A stretch of 64,000 bases of DNA from Alteromonas portus (GTDB taxonomy: Bacteria; Pseudomonadota; Gammaproteobacteria; Enterobacterales; Alteromonadaceae). Of the stretch, positions 1 to 8,774 are shown piece after piece. A program made the position numbers and the translations under genes. The DNA is taken from NCBI RefSeq assembly GCF_005117025.1, contig NZ_SWCO01000006.1:34858-98857 (forward strand), in the 5' to 3' direction. The first letter of the stretch is position 1. Every line of letters starts with the position of its first letter. The notes beneath the pieces are model-generated. The model was given only the letters and a program-made list of their open reading frames with translations. It made no database searches and was not told the origin of the DNA.

Positions 1-151
1 TAAATAGCGCAATCAGCACCTCAATCAATACTCCCCCTTTGACTTTTTCACGCGGATTCGAGCTAAGACTATTCTCGTCAAACCCGGCTTGAGGTTTTGC
101 TACTAGCACACCTTTTATCTCACGCAGTTGTTGCTGTTTAATAGGCGTCAT
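1..151 (-). CDS. PilV-like type IV minor pilin, N-terminal fragment (cut by window edge)
   Basis: Reading the minus strand from the ATG at 151, a frame stays open to the window edge (about 50 codons). It encodes a hydrophilic leader of about 39 residues, then KGGVLIEVLIALF. This is a class III prepilin signal: cleavage after Gly39 would leave Glu at mature position 5, followed by the hydrophobic helix. The start overlaps the end of the PilX-like gene by 14 bases, so it is the fourth gene of the minus-strand minor-pilin operon. The long leader is unusual, because most prepilin leaders are under 25 residues. The PilV assignment is by position and the VLIEVLIAL pattern only; the C-terminus lies outside the window. 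Confidence 0.7.
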   Translation of the reverse strand, partial: MTPIKQQQLREIKGVLVAKPQAGFDENSLSSNPREKVKGGVLIEVLIALF

Positions 152-1070
152 ACCAAGTTCCTGGAACAGGGATAATTTTTGCTATTTCGGTATCAGCCTG
201 CAGAGCTTTTAGCACCTGAACTGAAGGCGTCAACAAGCCATCAATCTGACTTTGCAGTTGAGTATTAGACACAAATGCGCCTTCAATCGAGCTCGAATGA
301 GCTAGATCAAGCGTCTGAATCGATGCATTTGTCGAAAGCATGACAATTAACCCAAAGAAATGGGTATTTGCATTAATAGTAAGATTTCCGTCAACCACAA
401 TTATCAAGACGGGAGCTAAACTCGATGTATGTGTTAGGTCGCTTTGAGTTAAAACGCAGTCACCATTTATCCAATAAACGGTGGCATCTACCAAGCTGTG
501 GCAGGAAGTAGCTGTCACGCTATTAGGAAAAAATACGGCGCTTAGATTGGCCACACTTCGGTTAAATAACCTATGAGTTACCTGGCTATCCCATGAAAAT
601 AGCTGAGCCGCAGTTGGCAGTCTTAGAAGGGCTGGGTAACGTAGAAAGTTAGCTTTAATTTTAATATTTTCTGCGTTATGAGAAATGCTTACTTCGTATT
701 GGGTGAGCGGCTGCTGTTCAACTCCCTCTAGGCTTTCTGTATGGACTGTTGTAGAAAGAAAAGGCTTGTTTAATGTATTTAGTACCGTAGAAACGCTTTG
801 CGTTCGAAGCGCCATCACCACATCTTTAAGGTGCTTCTTTACGATTGCGTTAGCACTTTTAGTGTCTTGTCGAATTTTCTGAATCGCATAATACTGCTGG
901 ACGTTTTGCGATGTAATTATAGTGGTAAACGTGACTACACTTAGAAGTATGCCGACAATAGCAAGAATCGCCATACCTTGTTCCTTACTGTTAAAAAAAT
1001 AAGACTTCAGCTTAGCATTTTGCGCGTATGATATTTTATGACGCCACACCATAGTTTTTTTATTGCTCAT
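138..1070 (-). CDS. PilX-like minor pilin / pilus assembly protein
   Basis: A 310-residue protein with one N-terminal membrane helix at about residues 33-53 after an EQG sequence (Gly32), resembling a class III prepilin leader. The Glu at mature position 5 is absent (MAILA follows Gly32), as is common in PilX/GspK-type tip pilins. The rest is predicted periplasmic and contains a VLIIVVDGNLTIN segment resembling one seen in PilX-family proteins. Likely role: a minor pilin priming or capping the type IV pilus. It overlaps the upstream PilW-like gene by 11 bases and the downstream PilV-like gene by 14 bases, which supports translational coupling. The family call is moderate because only the N-terminus is diagnostic. 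Confidence 0.6.
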   Translation of the reverse strand: MSNKKTMVWRHKISYAQNAKLKSYFFNSKEQGMAILAIVGILLSVVTFTTIITSQNVQQYYAIQKIRQDTKSANAIVKKHLKDVVMALRTQSVSTVLNTLNKPFLSTTVHTESLEGVEQQPLTQYEVSISHNAENIKIKANFLRYPALLRLPTAAQLFSWDSQVTHRLFNRSVANLSAVFFPNSVTATSCHSLVDATVYWINGDCVLTQSDLTHTSSLAPVLIIVVDGNLTINANTHFFGLIVMLSTNASIQTLDLAHSSSIEGAFVSNTQLQSQIDGLLTPSVQVLKALQADTEIAKIIPVPGTWYDAY

Positions 1071-1704
1071 TAACAGCCTCCACCACGAACGTTCTGCTTG
1101 TTATAACGCTTGGGTTTATTACACTCTGTAGGCTTAGAGTAATCTCATAAGCCGAGCCCCAACTGCTTGTGTGCAATCTGGCCATAGAAAACTGTTTAAC
1201 TTCGATAGTATTTGGATCGGTCAAGTCAAACCATCCCCCTTGCGCACAGGTTTTTCCTCCCACTCTGTATTCAATTGACTTATCGTGTAGTCGGTATCCA
1301 AACATTTCGCCCTGTGCTAGTGAAATGGCGCCGTTACGGTTTTTATCGTACGAGAACGTGATACAGCTGTTTGGCGGTTCGCCGGCTCGATGAGCAAGAA
1401 TCACGTTCGCTACCGTATGATTAGCGTTGGCAAGGGTTAAAAAAGGGGTAAGCGTACTGCTATTTTCAATAAACCCTGCTCTGCTTAAATGCCGCGAAAT
1501 GATATCTTGTAGGGCCCGGGCGTCTTCTTCTACAGAGGTGGCATGCTGTAGCGCTGATAAGCTGACGTGAGATTGTATACTGTAGGTCGTTATCGCCGTT
1601 ATAAGTAGGCCTGATAAAGCGCAGGCCACCATAAGCTCTGTAATGCTGTAGCCACTGTTTTTACTCGTATTTGAACTACTGAATATATTTGGAAAAGCTA
1701 GCAT
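1060..1704 (-). CDS. PilW-like type IV minor pilin
   Basis: A 214-residue prepilin with the sequence SGYSITELMVACALSGLL. Cleavage after Gly18 leaves Tyr1 and Glu5, followed by a hydrophobic helix to about residue 43. The C-terminal part is a hydrophilic pilin globular domain with two cysteines (PPNSC and GKTC) that could form a disulphide, as in PilW/PilJ-type pilins. It sits between FimT (7-base overlap) and the PilX-like gene (11-base overlap), matching the usual order of minor-pilin operons. PilW-type proteins act at the tip complex that starts pilus assembly. Family membership is inferred from the signal, size and order. Confidence 0.65.
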   Translation of the reverse strand: MLAFPNIFSSSNTSKNSGYSITELMVACALSGLLITAITTYSIQSHVSLSALQHATSVEEDARALQDIISRHLSRAGFIENSSTLTPFLTLANANHTVANVILAHRAGEPPNSCITFSYDKNRNGAISLAQGEMFGYRLHDKSIEYRVGGKTCAQGGWFDLTDPNTIEVKQFSMARLHTSSWGSAYEITLSLQSVINPSVITSRTFVVEAVNEQ

Positions 1705-2258
1705 AGAGTAATGCCTGTAATAACCTGTTCGCTACACAGTCTCACGCGACCAAGTGGGCTGATTGTAACTTTGGCAGCAAAGTGGTTACTGGAGAGTTTA
1801 AATGTAGTGGCGCTACCAAAATCGAGTGTACCTTGTTGATTAAATGCCACCGTTTTATCTTTGGCGTTTAACGTCGTGAGCTTTAAATCCCACTTTGTTG
1901 GAAGCTCCCAAAACGCAGCGTCGTTTACCGCGCAGTGCTGGTGCATTGAACAGGTGCAGTTTTCACTGTCACTTATGATTACGCAGTTCGCATTTTCAAA
2001 TTTTGCCATTAGGTAAAAGGGCTTTTTGCGAGTGAGCGCATGAATACGGGCTTGTTTAGCAGAGTTAGCTAATTGTGAAGAGAAAACTTTAAAATCATTT
2101 TTTTCTAGCCATAATTGAAGCGATGGAGCCGCGCTCACCAACAATATACTAGTAATACCTATCACAATAAGTAACTCGACAAGCGACATGCCTGTAAAGT
2201 GCCTGTAGTGTTTAACTATCTTTTGTTTATTACTCCTTTTAGAAAAAGCCATGCGCAA
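1698..2258 (-). CDS. FimT/GspH-type minor pseudopilin
   Basis: A 186-residue prepilin. The leader ends at Gly23 and the mature protein begins MSLVELLIVIGITSILL, with Glu at position 5. The globular domain has the FimT/GspH pattern: a helix with LANSAKQARIHALTRKKP near mature residue 45, then beta segments and several cysteines (NCVIISDSENCTCSMHQHC and two near the C-terminus). FimT-like pilins belong to the pilus tip, and some bind DNA during natural transformation. This is the first gene of the minus-strand operon reading toward position 1. The intergenic stretch 2259-2330 separates it from a divergent pilin gene and should hold both promoters. Confidence 0.7.
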   Translation of the reverse strand: MRMAFSKRSNKQKIVKHYRHFTGMSLVELLIVIGITSILLVSAAPSLQLWLEKNDFKVFSSQLANSAKQARIHALTRKKPFYLMAKFENANCVIISDSENCTCSMHQHCAVNDAAFWELPTKWDLKLTTLNAKDKTVAFNQQGTLDFGSATTFKLSSNHFAAKVTISPLGRVRLCSEQVITGITLC

Positions 2259-2330
2259 GTCCAGTAATCGTTTCCCAGATAAATTGATAGGCTTAATTTA
2301 CTGAATAATTAACTAAGAGAAAGCTGTACC

Positions 2331-2723
2331 ATGGAAGGGAATAACAACGTAATCGACGGCCATCGTGCAATAATCGGATTTACACTTGTTGAAGCGCTAG
2401 TGGTGTTGGCTATCATCGGAATATTAAGTGTAGCAGCCACAACAGCTATCACTTCGAGTTGGCATTTGAGCCAAGTGAACCACGCTAAAGCTTACTTGAT
2501 ATCAATTCAAACAATGCAGTCGAGAAGTTGGATTGAATCGGGCGCATACTTGCCATTATCGGCTCTGCCACAAGCTAATATTGAAAATGTCAATATTTCA
2601 CAAACCATGAGTAATAATGGTGAATATGAAATGGCGGCGACGCTACTATTTAAAGAGCAACACGACAGCTGCAGAATCATAAAGATAAGTGACTCAGCGC
2701 TATCGCCAAGGGAATGCTGGTGA
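2331..2723 (+). CDS. Short type IV pilin-like protein
   Basis: A 130-residue prepilin on the plus strand, divergent from the FimT-led operon. The leader ends at Gly16, followed by FTLVEALVVLAIIGIL with Glu5, the classical N-methylated pilin N-terminus. The globular domain is small (about 95 residues) and ends SCRIIKISDSALSPRECW, so two C-terminal cysteines could form the disulphide loop of PilE-type pilins. The central YLISIQTMQSRSWIESGAYLP resembles PilE-family minor pilins (TRQYVEAGRYP-like). It converges with the next FimT/GspH gene, with only 18 bases between them. The role could be minor pilin PilE rather than the major subunit; sequence alone does not decide. Confidence 0.65.
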   Translation: MEGNNNVIDGHRAIIGFTLVEALVVLAIIGILSVAATTAITSSWHLSQVNHAKAYLISIQTMQSRSWIESGAYLPLSALPQANIENVNISQTMSNNGEYEMAATLLFKEQHDSCRIIKISDSALSPRECW

Positions 2724-2741
2724 ATTAAAGTACGTGGTCTC

Positions 2742-3323
2742 TTAGCTACAGGCTAAAGCATCACCCTCTAAGTCTTCTTTTGAACCATCGCCATCGCTGT
2801 CTACCGCAACTGAAATTCTGCCGTAAAGCGAAAGTAAAAGGGCAGAAGCATAGTCAGCATCATTATCTTTCGGGCATACGGTAATGGTCGCTGCCTTGTC
2901 TATACCTCCTTGTTCATCGAAGGTTATACTTCCCGTTATCCCGTATATAGTGTTCGCGGAATTGAGTGCATCACTTGCAACAATAAGCGTCTCGCTATTG
3001 TCGCGATTACCATTTCCATTCACGTCAGCAAACACCATCATGGCATTTTTCCAACTGTTAGTGCAGGCAGTGTAATTTGTTGTCGGGCACAAGATAACGT
3101 TGGCTTGTTCGTCTACCGCAGTGAACCTAGCACGCTGAAGCACAGCGCTCAGGTTATTTATATCTGCGGTGATTTTATTTTTAATAAGAACGCTTTGTAT
3201 ACTGGGTGCGACTGTAGTGAGAATAATTGCAAGCACGGCAACGGCGACCAGCATCTCTAACAGCGTGAGCCCTTTCTGGCTAAAAACATTCCTTGAATTT
3301 GTTGTTAGTCTTGTTCTTCTCAT
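2742..3323 (-). CDS. Second FimT/GspH-type pseudopilin
   Basis: A 193-residue prepilin: leader to Gly18, then LTLLEMLVAVAVLAIILT with Glu5. The GspH/FimT pattern follows: NNLSAVLQRARFTAVDEQANVILCP, then an MVFADVNGNGNRD segment typical of FimT homologues, and a C-terminal VDSDGDGSKEDLEG loop. Both acidic NG/DG-rich loops could bind calcium. It is paralogous in type to the FimT at 1698-2258 but not closely similar. It is monocistronic, convergent with the short pilin, and has a 14-bp palindrome just upstream of its start at 3336-3349. Confidence 0.7.
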   Translation of the reverse strand: MRRTRLTTNSRNVFSQKGLTLLEMLVAVAVLAIILTTVAPSIQSVLIKNKITADINNLSAVLQRARFTAVDEQANVILCPTTNYTACTNSWKNAMMVFADVNGNGNRDNSETLIVASDALNSANTIYGITGSITFDEQGGIDKAATITVCPKDNDADYASALLLSLYGRISVAVDSDGDGSKEDLEGDALACS

Positions 3324-3792
3324 TTTTACAGTGCTAATTTCCGGAAATTTTAAGTTCAGCTATTAAGGCGTGTAGAGTGAACCTTGCTTCATAAACTCAA
3401 ATTAGGCTTTCCTACGGTTTGTTGCTGGTTCCAAGGTGCTCTTATTCATCGAATGCGTTGGTGCAAAGTGAACAGCCCAGTAAATCTATCTTCGATGTAA
3501 TGATACCACGCGATAATTGTACGTTACTCGCTAATATTTTAGGGTAAACTAAAATACGACAATAAAGGTATGTTTTACCGTGATATCGCATCGTTGACCA
3601 TACGCCTTACGGTTAACTATTTCACACGCGTAATACTTACGCTTTAAAAATAATTACATCAAGATAATCTGTACTTACTTTTGCTAGCTAAGTGCAAGGT
3701 AATTCAAATAGTTACGAGGATACCACTAACATCTGAAGTGATATTGTCGTAGAATCAGGTTCCAGGACGCCTCAAAATACGTGGATATTACA
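3324..3792. other. Intergenic region between pilin gene and nadE
   Basis: About 470 bases separating the divergent FimT/GspH gene and nadE. I see no coding frame of note, no terminator and no RNA gene. It holds the palindrome at 3336-3349 and AT-rich stretches that should contain the two divergent promoters. No promoter pair is strong enough to name. Confidence 0.5.
3336..3349. promoter_or_regulatory. 14-bp perfect palindrome AATTTCCGGAAATT
   Basis: A perfect inverted repeat lies 13 bases upstream of the start of the FimT/GspH gene at 3323, where an operator or core promoter would be expected. No ribosome-binding or terminator role is apparent. It could be a transcription-factor site or a chance AT-rich palindrome. 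Confidence 0.3.
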
Positions 3793-4970
<1,178 letters not shown>

Positions 4971-4987
4971 ACTAGCGCGGTTTATCA

Positions 4988-5016
4988 CAAAAAAGGGAGC
5001 CAGCGGCTCCCTTTTT
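4988..5016. terminator. Bidirectional rho-independent terminator between glnB and slyD
   Basis: The stem GGGAGCC/GGCTCCC with an AGC loop is flanked by an A-run on the left and a T-run on the right. It can therefore stop both glnB (plus) and the convergent isomerase gene (minus). Confidence 0.9.
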
Positions 5017-5032
5017 AAATGTTTAACACGGC

Positions 5033-5548
5033 TTAGTGTTTGTCTTCAGAGCATTCACCTGTTTTGGGATCACAGCAGCTGCTTTCTGCTTGGTGCACAT
5101 GACCATGCTCAAGCTCTTCTTTTGTCGCCTCGCGCACATCAACAACTTCAACATCGAAAGTTAACGGAATACCAGCTAGCGGGTGATTTCCATCAACAAC
5201 AACTTCTTCGTCAGTTGTTTCGATAATAATTACTGATTGCTCGCCCTGGGGCGTCGTTGCGCGAAAAGACATACCCACTTCAACATCCATTCCTTCAAAC
5301 ATGGAGCGAGGAACGGTTTGAACGAGTTCGTCAGCACGTTCACCATAAGCTTTCTCTGGAGTCACAGAAACGTTAAAGCTATCGCTTTTCGATTTACCAA
5401 TAAGTGCATCTTCTAGTCCTTCAATTAAGAAGCGACGACCTAGTAGCACCACTAGTGGCGATTTCCCTTCTGAAGAGTCTAGCGTTGTGCCGTCTTCGGT
5501 AGATACGGTGTAGTGTAGCGTTACAACGCTGTCAGAAGTAATTGTCAT
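5033..5548 (-). CDS. slyD: FKBP-type peptidyl-prolyl isomerase, SlyD-like
   Basis: A 171-residue FKBP isomerase of the SlyD type. An N-terminal FKBP half (VVTLHYTVSTEDGTTLDSS, LVVLLGRR-LIEGLEDALIG) is interrupted by the insert-in-flap chaperone domain (about residues 70-130, with PEKAYGERADELVQTVPRSMF), then FKBP closes with GNHPLAGIPLTFDVEVV. The tail (about residues 145-171) is His/Cys-rich (HGHVHQAESSCCDPKTGEC), as in SlyD proteins that bind nickel and serve hydrogenase maturation or metal homeostasis. The tail is shorter than in E. coli SlyD. It is monocistronic and convergent with glnB. Confidence 0.85.
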   Translation of the reverse strand: MTITSDSVVTLHYTVSTEDGTTLDSSEGKSPLVVLLGRRFLIEGLEDALIGKSKSDSFNVSVTPEKAYGERADELVQTVPRSMFEGMDVEVGMSFRATTPQGEQSVIIIETTDEEVVVDGNHPLAGIPLTFDVEVVDVREATKEELEHGHVHQAESSCCDPKTGECSEDKH

Positions 5549-5607
5549 AACAAATCCTATCTTGGCCCTTTAAGAAAGGGCAATAAATGTAATGCAGTAA
5601 AAACTGC

Positions 5608-6663
5608 TTATCGACGTTTTTTCACAATATTGCTAGCTTGCTGCTCAATACTGTACGGCAAAGTATTAGGGTAACAGGTAATGGCATTATTATCAGCCAA
5701 TCTATGTAAATCTTCGCTGGTGGTGTCGTTGTTGAGCACAGCAATAAACCAGGTTTCATTATCGAGCGACGCGACATTGAGTATTTTGCCCGCTATACGC
5801 CAATTTTCGCCCAACTGCTTTTCTAATGTATCGCCAGTTTTAATATCTACGTTACCTTCAAGCTTAAAGCTGTAGGCTGCCCGTTTGTTTTTACCTAAGA
5901 AGCGGGTCCGGGCCACCACCTCTTGCCCCATATAGCAGCCTTTATCAAAGTCTATACCGTTAAGCGCCTGCACATTTATCATTTGTGGCACGTATTCCGC
6001 CACTGCGTCGCCTTGCACTAAAGCGTGTACGCTTTGAATTTGTATAGCGTCAAACACGGTTTGGGTATAGCAAGAAAGGGTTTGCGCCTCTATTAACGAA
6101 TTTATTTGCTTTGCGCCATTATCATCTAAAAGAACAATAATTCCTTTGCAGCTTGTATTGGCAAAATAGGCAACGCCGTGTTCGCTCTCGATCTTATTAA
6201 GTGAACCATTGTCAGCAATATCGCTCTCAAGAAGGCGATTCACCTCGTTTTCGGAGAAAAGCTGGCTTAACGCTGCCTTTACTTCGTTAGTTTTCACCGC
6301 ATCAAGCGAAATAAAGTAAGCGCTGTATGTTTGTGTGTCGTCGAGAATATCAACCTTTGAGAACACACCATACTTATTAAGCTGGGCTAATGAATGGCTA
6401 CCCGCATCTTCATTGGTAACCAACAATAATTTGTTTTGGTGGCGAGTTACGTACCCGGTAGACCACGTTTTGCCTTTGTTATCACAATGGGCGAAGTGTC
6501 TGGCAATATTTTCGTCTAGCTTATTAATATTGACCGTAATTTGCCCCTGCAGGTAACTGTCGGCCTGTTCTCCTTCCAAAGAAATTATCATGGTATTTGA
6601 AAGTTTAACCACAAATTCATTTGGAAGACTTTGTAATGATGCGATAGATGTCATATTCACCAC
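5608..6663 (-). CDS. ygfZ: Folate-binding YgfZ family protein (Fe-S / tRNA-modification factor)
   Basis: A 351-residue member of the GcvT-like YgfZ family, which binds folate and supports assembly or repair of certain iron-sulphur enzymes such as MiaB. The diagnostic motif KGCYMGQE at residues 241-248 with its conserved Cys is intact. Two GcvT-fold halves surround it. An alternative start three codons downstream (MTSIAS) is possible. The gene is divergent from sdhE, the same ygfZ/sdhE(ygfY)-ygfX neighbourhood seen in E. coli and Shewanella. The region 6664-6841 holds both promoters. Confidence 0.9.
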   Translation of the reverse strand: MVNMTSIASLQSLPNEFVVKLSNTMIISLEGEQADSYLQGQITVNINKLDENIARHFAHCDNKGKTWSTGYVTRHQNKLLLVTNEDAGSHSLAQLNKYGVFSKVDILDDTQTYSAYFISLDAVKTNEVKAALSQLFSENEVNRLLESDIADNGSLNKIESEHGVAYFANTSCKGIIVLLDDNGAKQINSLIEAQTLSCYTQTVFDAIQIQSVHALVQGDAVAEYVPQMINVQALNGIDFDKGCYMGQEVVARTRFLGKNKRAAYSFKLEGNVDIKTGDTLEKQLGENWRIAGKILNVASLDNETWFIAVLNNDTTSEDLHRLADNNAITCYPNTLPYSIEQQASNIVKKRR

Positions 6664-6841
6664 TGTAAAATTCGCTGTATGTACTCAAGGTATGGTAAAA
6701 CCATCAATATTCAAGGGCAATACACGGGAATGTGTACAGATTAAGTTCTATTTAGTTTGCCTATCTGACCAAAAGAGCAGTGATCCCCACGCATAGGGCA
6801 TGGTATTATTGTTAGCGAATAAAAAACGGTATGAAAGACAT

Positions 6842-7093
6842 ATGTTTGAACCAAAAAGATTAGCCCGATTAAAGTGGGCGTGCCGCAGAGGCATGCTAGA
6901 GTTAGATGTACTTTTACTTCCTTTTGTGGAAGAAGCCTTCGATTCTTTAAGTTATGAAGATCAAGAAACATTTGAACGTTTACTTACCAGCGACGACCCA
7001 GATTTGTTTGCATGGATCATGGGACACCAGAAGTGCGAAGATCCTGAACTAGCCGCCATGGTGGCGACTATCGTCAATCGTGTCAAAGTATAG
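6842..7093 (+). CDS. sdhE: Succinate dehydrogenase FAD assembly factor SdhE
   Basis: An 83-residue small helical protein that helps attach FAD covalently to SdhA (and FrdA). The conserved RGxxE motif appears as RRGMLELD around residues 15-22, and WIMGHQ follows in the third helix. The frame is open upstream, but the ATG at 6842 gives the family N-terminus MFEPKRLARLKWACRRG. It overlaps ygfX by 14 bases, so the pair is translationally coupled, as in enterobacteria. Confidence 0.93.
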   Translation: MFEPKRLARLKWACRRGMLELDVLLLPFVEEAFDSLSYEDQETFERLLTSDDPDLFAWIMGHQKCEDPELAAMVATIVNRVKV

Positions 7094-7610
7094 AATTTGC
7101 ATTACGCACAATAGGTTTAGAAGGTTATTTGGGGAAGTGTGCGTTGCTGTTTGTCTTTTCGCAGCACTGTGCAGCCTTCCTCAATACTTGTGGTCTTGGC
7201 TGAGCTTCTCAAAATTGATAGCGCTTGTTGCTGTCGCAACTACGTTGGTTATTTTTTGGCGTCTTTATGACGTGTTTAGTAACAAAATTTCTGCTACCCA
7301 ATACACTCTCTCTTTGACCAACGATGGTATTATCCGGGTTGTTGACGACAATACACTTCCAGTGGATTTGCAAAGTACGCCAAAGGGGAGCGTGTTAGTT
7401 GATGCTAAGGCCGACGGCACATCAATGAACATTCATCATTCTTCCCAGCTCTTTACTTGGGGGCTGTGTATCAATGTGCCGCGCCAAAAACTCAGATGGT
7501 TTGAAAAAGATCATAGCCATCTCGCATGGATCTTAAAAGGTGAGTGCTGCGAAGCAGATTATCGCCGGTTGGCTAGAGCCATTATCTTGGCCCGTAAAGC
7601 AACGCCTTAA
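7080..7610 (+). CDS. YgfX-family membrane protein
   Basis: A 176-residue protein from a GTG start overlapping the end of sdhE. Two transmembrane helices lie at about residues 16-35 and 42-62, followed by a cytoplasmic domain with LRWFEKDHSHLAWILKG. This architecture and the sdhE neighbour identify the YgfX (CptA-like) family, whose E. coli member has been reported as a membrane toxin-like protein acting on cell shape. The protein is longer than E. coli YgfX (about 135 residues), mainly in its C-terminal half. Overall similarity is weak, so family membership rests on position plus topology. Confidence 0.6.
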   Translation: MSKYRICITHNRFRRLFGEVCVAVCLFAALCSLPQYLWSWLSFSKLIALVAVATTLVIFWRLYDVFSNKISATQYTLSLTNDGIIRVVDDNTLPVDLQSTPKGSVLVDAKADGTSMNIHHSSQLFTWGLCINVPRQKLRWFEKDHSHLAWILKGECCEADYRRLARAIILARKATP

Positions 7611-7623
7611 AGGAATTAAAAAG

Positions 7624-8490
7624 ATGTTTCGTGAGTATACCAAAGCGTTATTTAAACGCGTTGACGCCAGGCAGCTTATGCAGTTTAAACCGCCTACGTT
7701 GCCTCAGCGCATCTATACCAAAACCCTCAGTGTCGACAATGTGCACTACGCTGCTTTTTGCCAGGAAGTTGACTGGCCGGCAAATGAGCATGTTCATCCA
7801 CTTTATTTACAGATGCTCTCTTTACCCTTGCAAATGCAATGCTTGCTGGACAAGCAAAGCCCATTTCCATTGCTTGGGCTAATACATGCAGCTAATAAAG
7901 TATCCGTATTAGACCATTGCGATTTAAGCGAACCCTTTGAATGTCGCGTGCGCTTTCATGAAGTGAGACCTCATAATCGAGGTTGGGAAGTAGATGTGAT
8001 GTTAGAAGCACTGCAGGCGGGGAACTTGGTTTACAGGGCGATAAGTAGCTATTTAGTGAAGGTAAAAGCCGTTCATGTAGCCCCACTGGGTGCTAAACAC
8101 GACTTCCATGATGACTGTGAACTGGACAATAGAGCGCTTATTGGTGAGATTAGTGTTTCGGCTAATACAGGCCGCCGCTATGCAAAGCTTTCGGGTGACT
8201 ATAATCCTATTCACTTGTCAGCAATATCTGCCAAGATGTTTGGGTTTAAACGGCCTATTGCACACGGTATGTGGACGTTATCACGCGCAGTGTCGGCGTT
8301 TGTGAGCCATCAAGACCACGGTCAATCCACAAACTTGAAAGAGATAAACTGTCGCTTTAGAAAGCCCATCTTTTTACCTAATGATATTCATATTCAACAA
8401 CACTGCAAGACAGATAACAGTGTGTTGATGGATGTTACCGATAGTAATGATAGCCTTGTGCACTTATCTGCGAGCTTAACGTTTAATTAG
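7624..8490 (+). CDS. MaoC-like hotdog dehydratase/hydratase
   Basis: A 288-residue protein. The C-terminal half has the R-hydratase/MaoC signature with catalytic Asp and His: SGDYNPIH at about residues 190-197, followed by FGFKRPIAHGMW. The N-terminal half, with VRFHEVRPHNRGWEVDV, looks like a second, non-catalytic hotdog, giving the double-hotdog layout of acyl-CoA or acyl-ACP hydratases. I chose the ATG at 7624 because an AAGGA ribosome site precedes it and an upstream in-frame start would run into ygfX. It is 13 bases after ygfX and is probably cotranscribed. The substrate is unknown; fatty acid metabolism is an inference. Confidence 0.75.
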   Translation: MFREYTKALFKRVDARQLMQFKPPTLPQRIYTKTLSVDNVHYAAFCQEVDWPANEHVHPLYLQMLSLPLQMQCLLDKQSPFPLLGLIHAANKVSVLDHCDLSEPFECRVRFHEVRPHNRGWEVDVMLEALQAGNLVYRAISSYLVKVKAVHVAPLGAKHDFHDDCELDNRALIGEISVSANTGRRYAKLSGDYNPIHLSAISAKMFGFKRPIAHGMWTLSRAVSAFVSHQDHGQSTNLKEINCRFRKPIFLPNDIHIQQHCKTDNSVLMDVTDSNDSLVHLSASLTFN

Positions 8491-8523
8491 GCTTAGGCAA
8501 GGAAGAGATGAGCAGTCGATTGG

Positions 8524-8709
8524 TTAAGATTGATGTTTAGTGAATTGTGAAAAGAGAGCATGCGGTTTCTGCTCTCTTTTTATTTTATACTTCTTATCGA
8601 GCGCTAAATAGAATTTTTGAGCTTCATCCATTTCGGCCCAACGACCATGATTCTGCTTATTCCATTGAACGCAGTGCGCTAAACAATACTGCGTGAATGC
8701 ACTAAGCCT
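8524..8709 (-). pseudogene. Coding-like remnant without start codon
   Basis: Between the terminator and nadB, the minus strand holds 61 open codons bounded by stops. The translation looks protein-like (LSAFTQYCLAHC, VQWNKQNHGRW, AEMDEAQKFYLALDKKY) but has no ATG/GTG/TTG near its beginning. An ATG lies just upstream in another frame, so a one-base shift would join them. The last part overlaps the terminator stem of the opposite strand. I do not recognise the family. It may be the decayed end of a lost gene or a chance open frame. Confidence 0.25.
8548..8584 (+). terminator. Rho-independent terminator after the MaoC-like gene
   Basis: The stem AAAGAGAGCA/TGCTCTCTTT with a loop of about 9 bases is followed by a T-run on the plus strand. 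Confidence 0.85.
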
Positions 8710-8774
8710 TCATTGAAAGAGGCGCATTCAATTTAAGCGCCTTCTTCAATCAGATACAGACCTTTACCTTTATG

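Noticed and set aside
3781..3792. Upstream GTG start for nadE
   Set aside because: It adds four residues not fitting the family N-terminus, and neither start has a strong ribosome site; the ATG at 3793 is preferred.
8713..8774. In-frame continuation beyond the nadB stop (minus strand)
   Set aside because: About 14 codons to the next stop; NadB family length is already complete, so readthrough is not supported.
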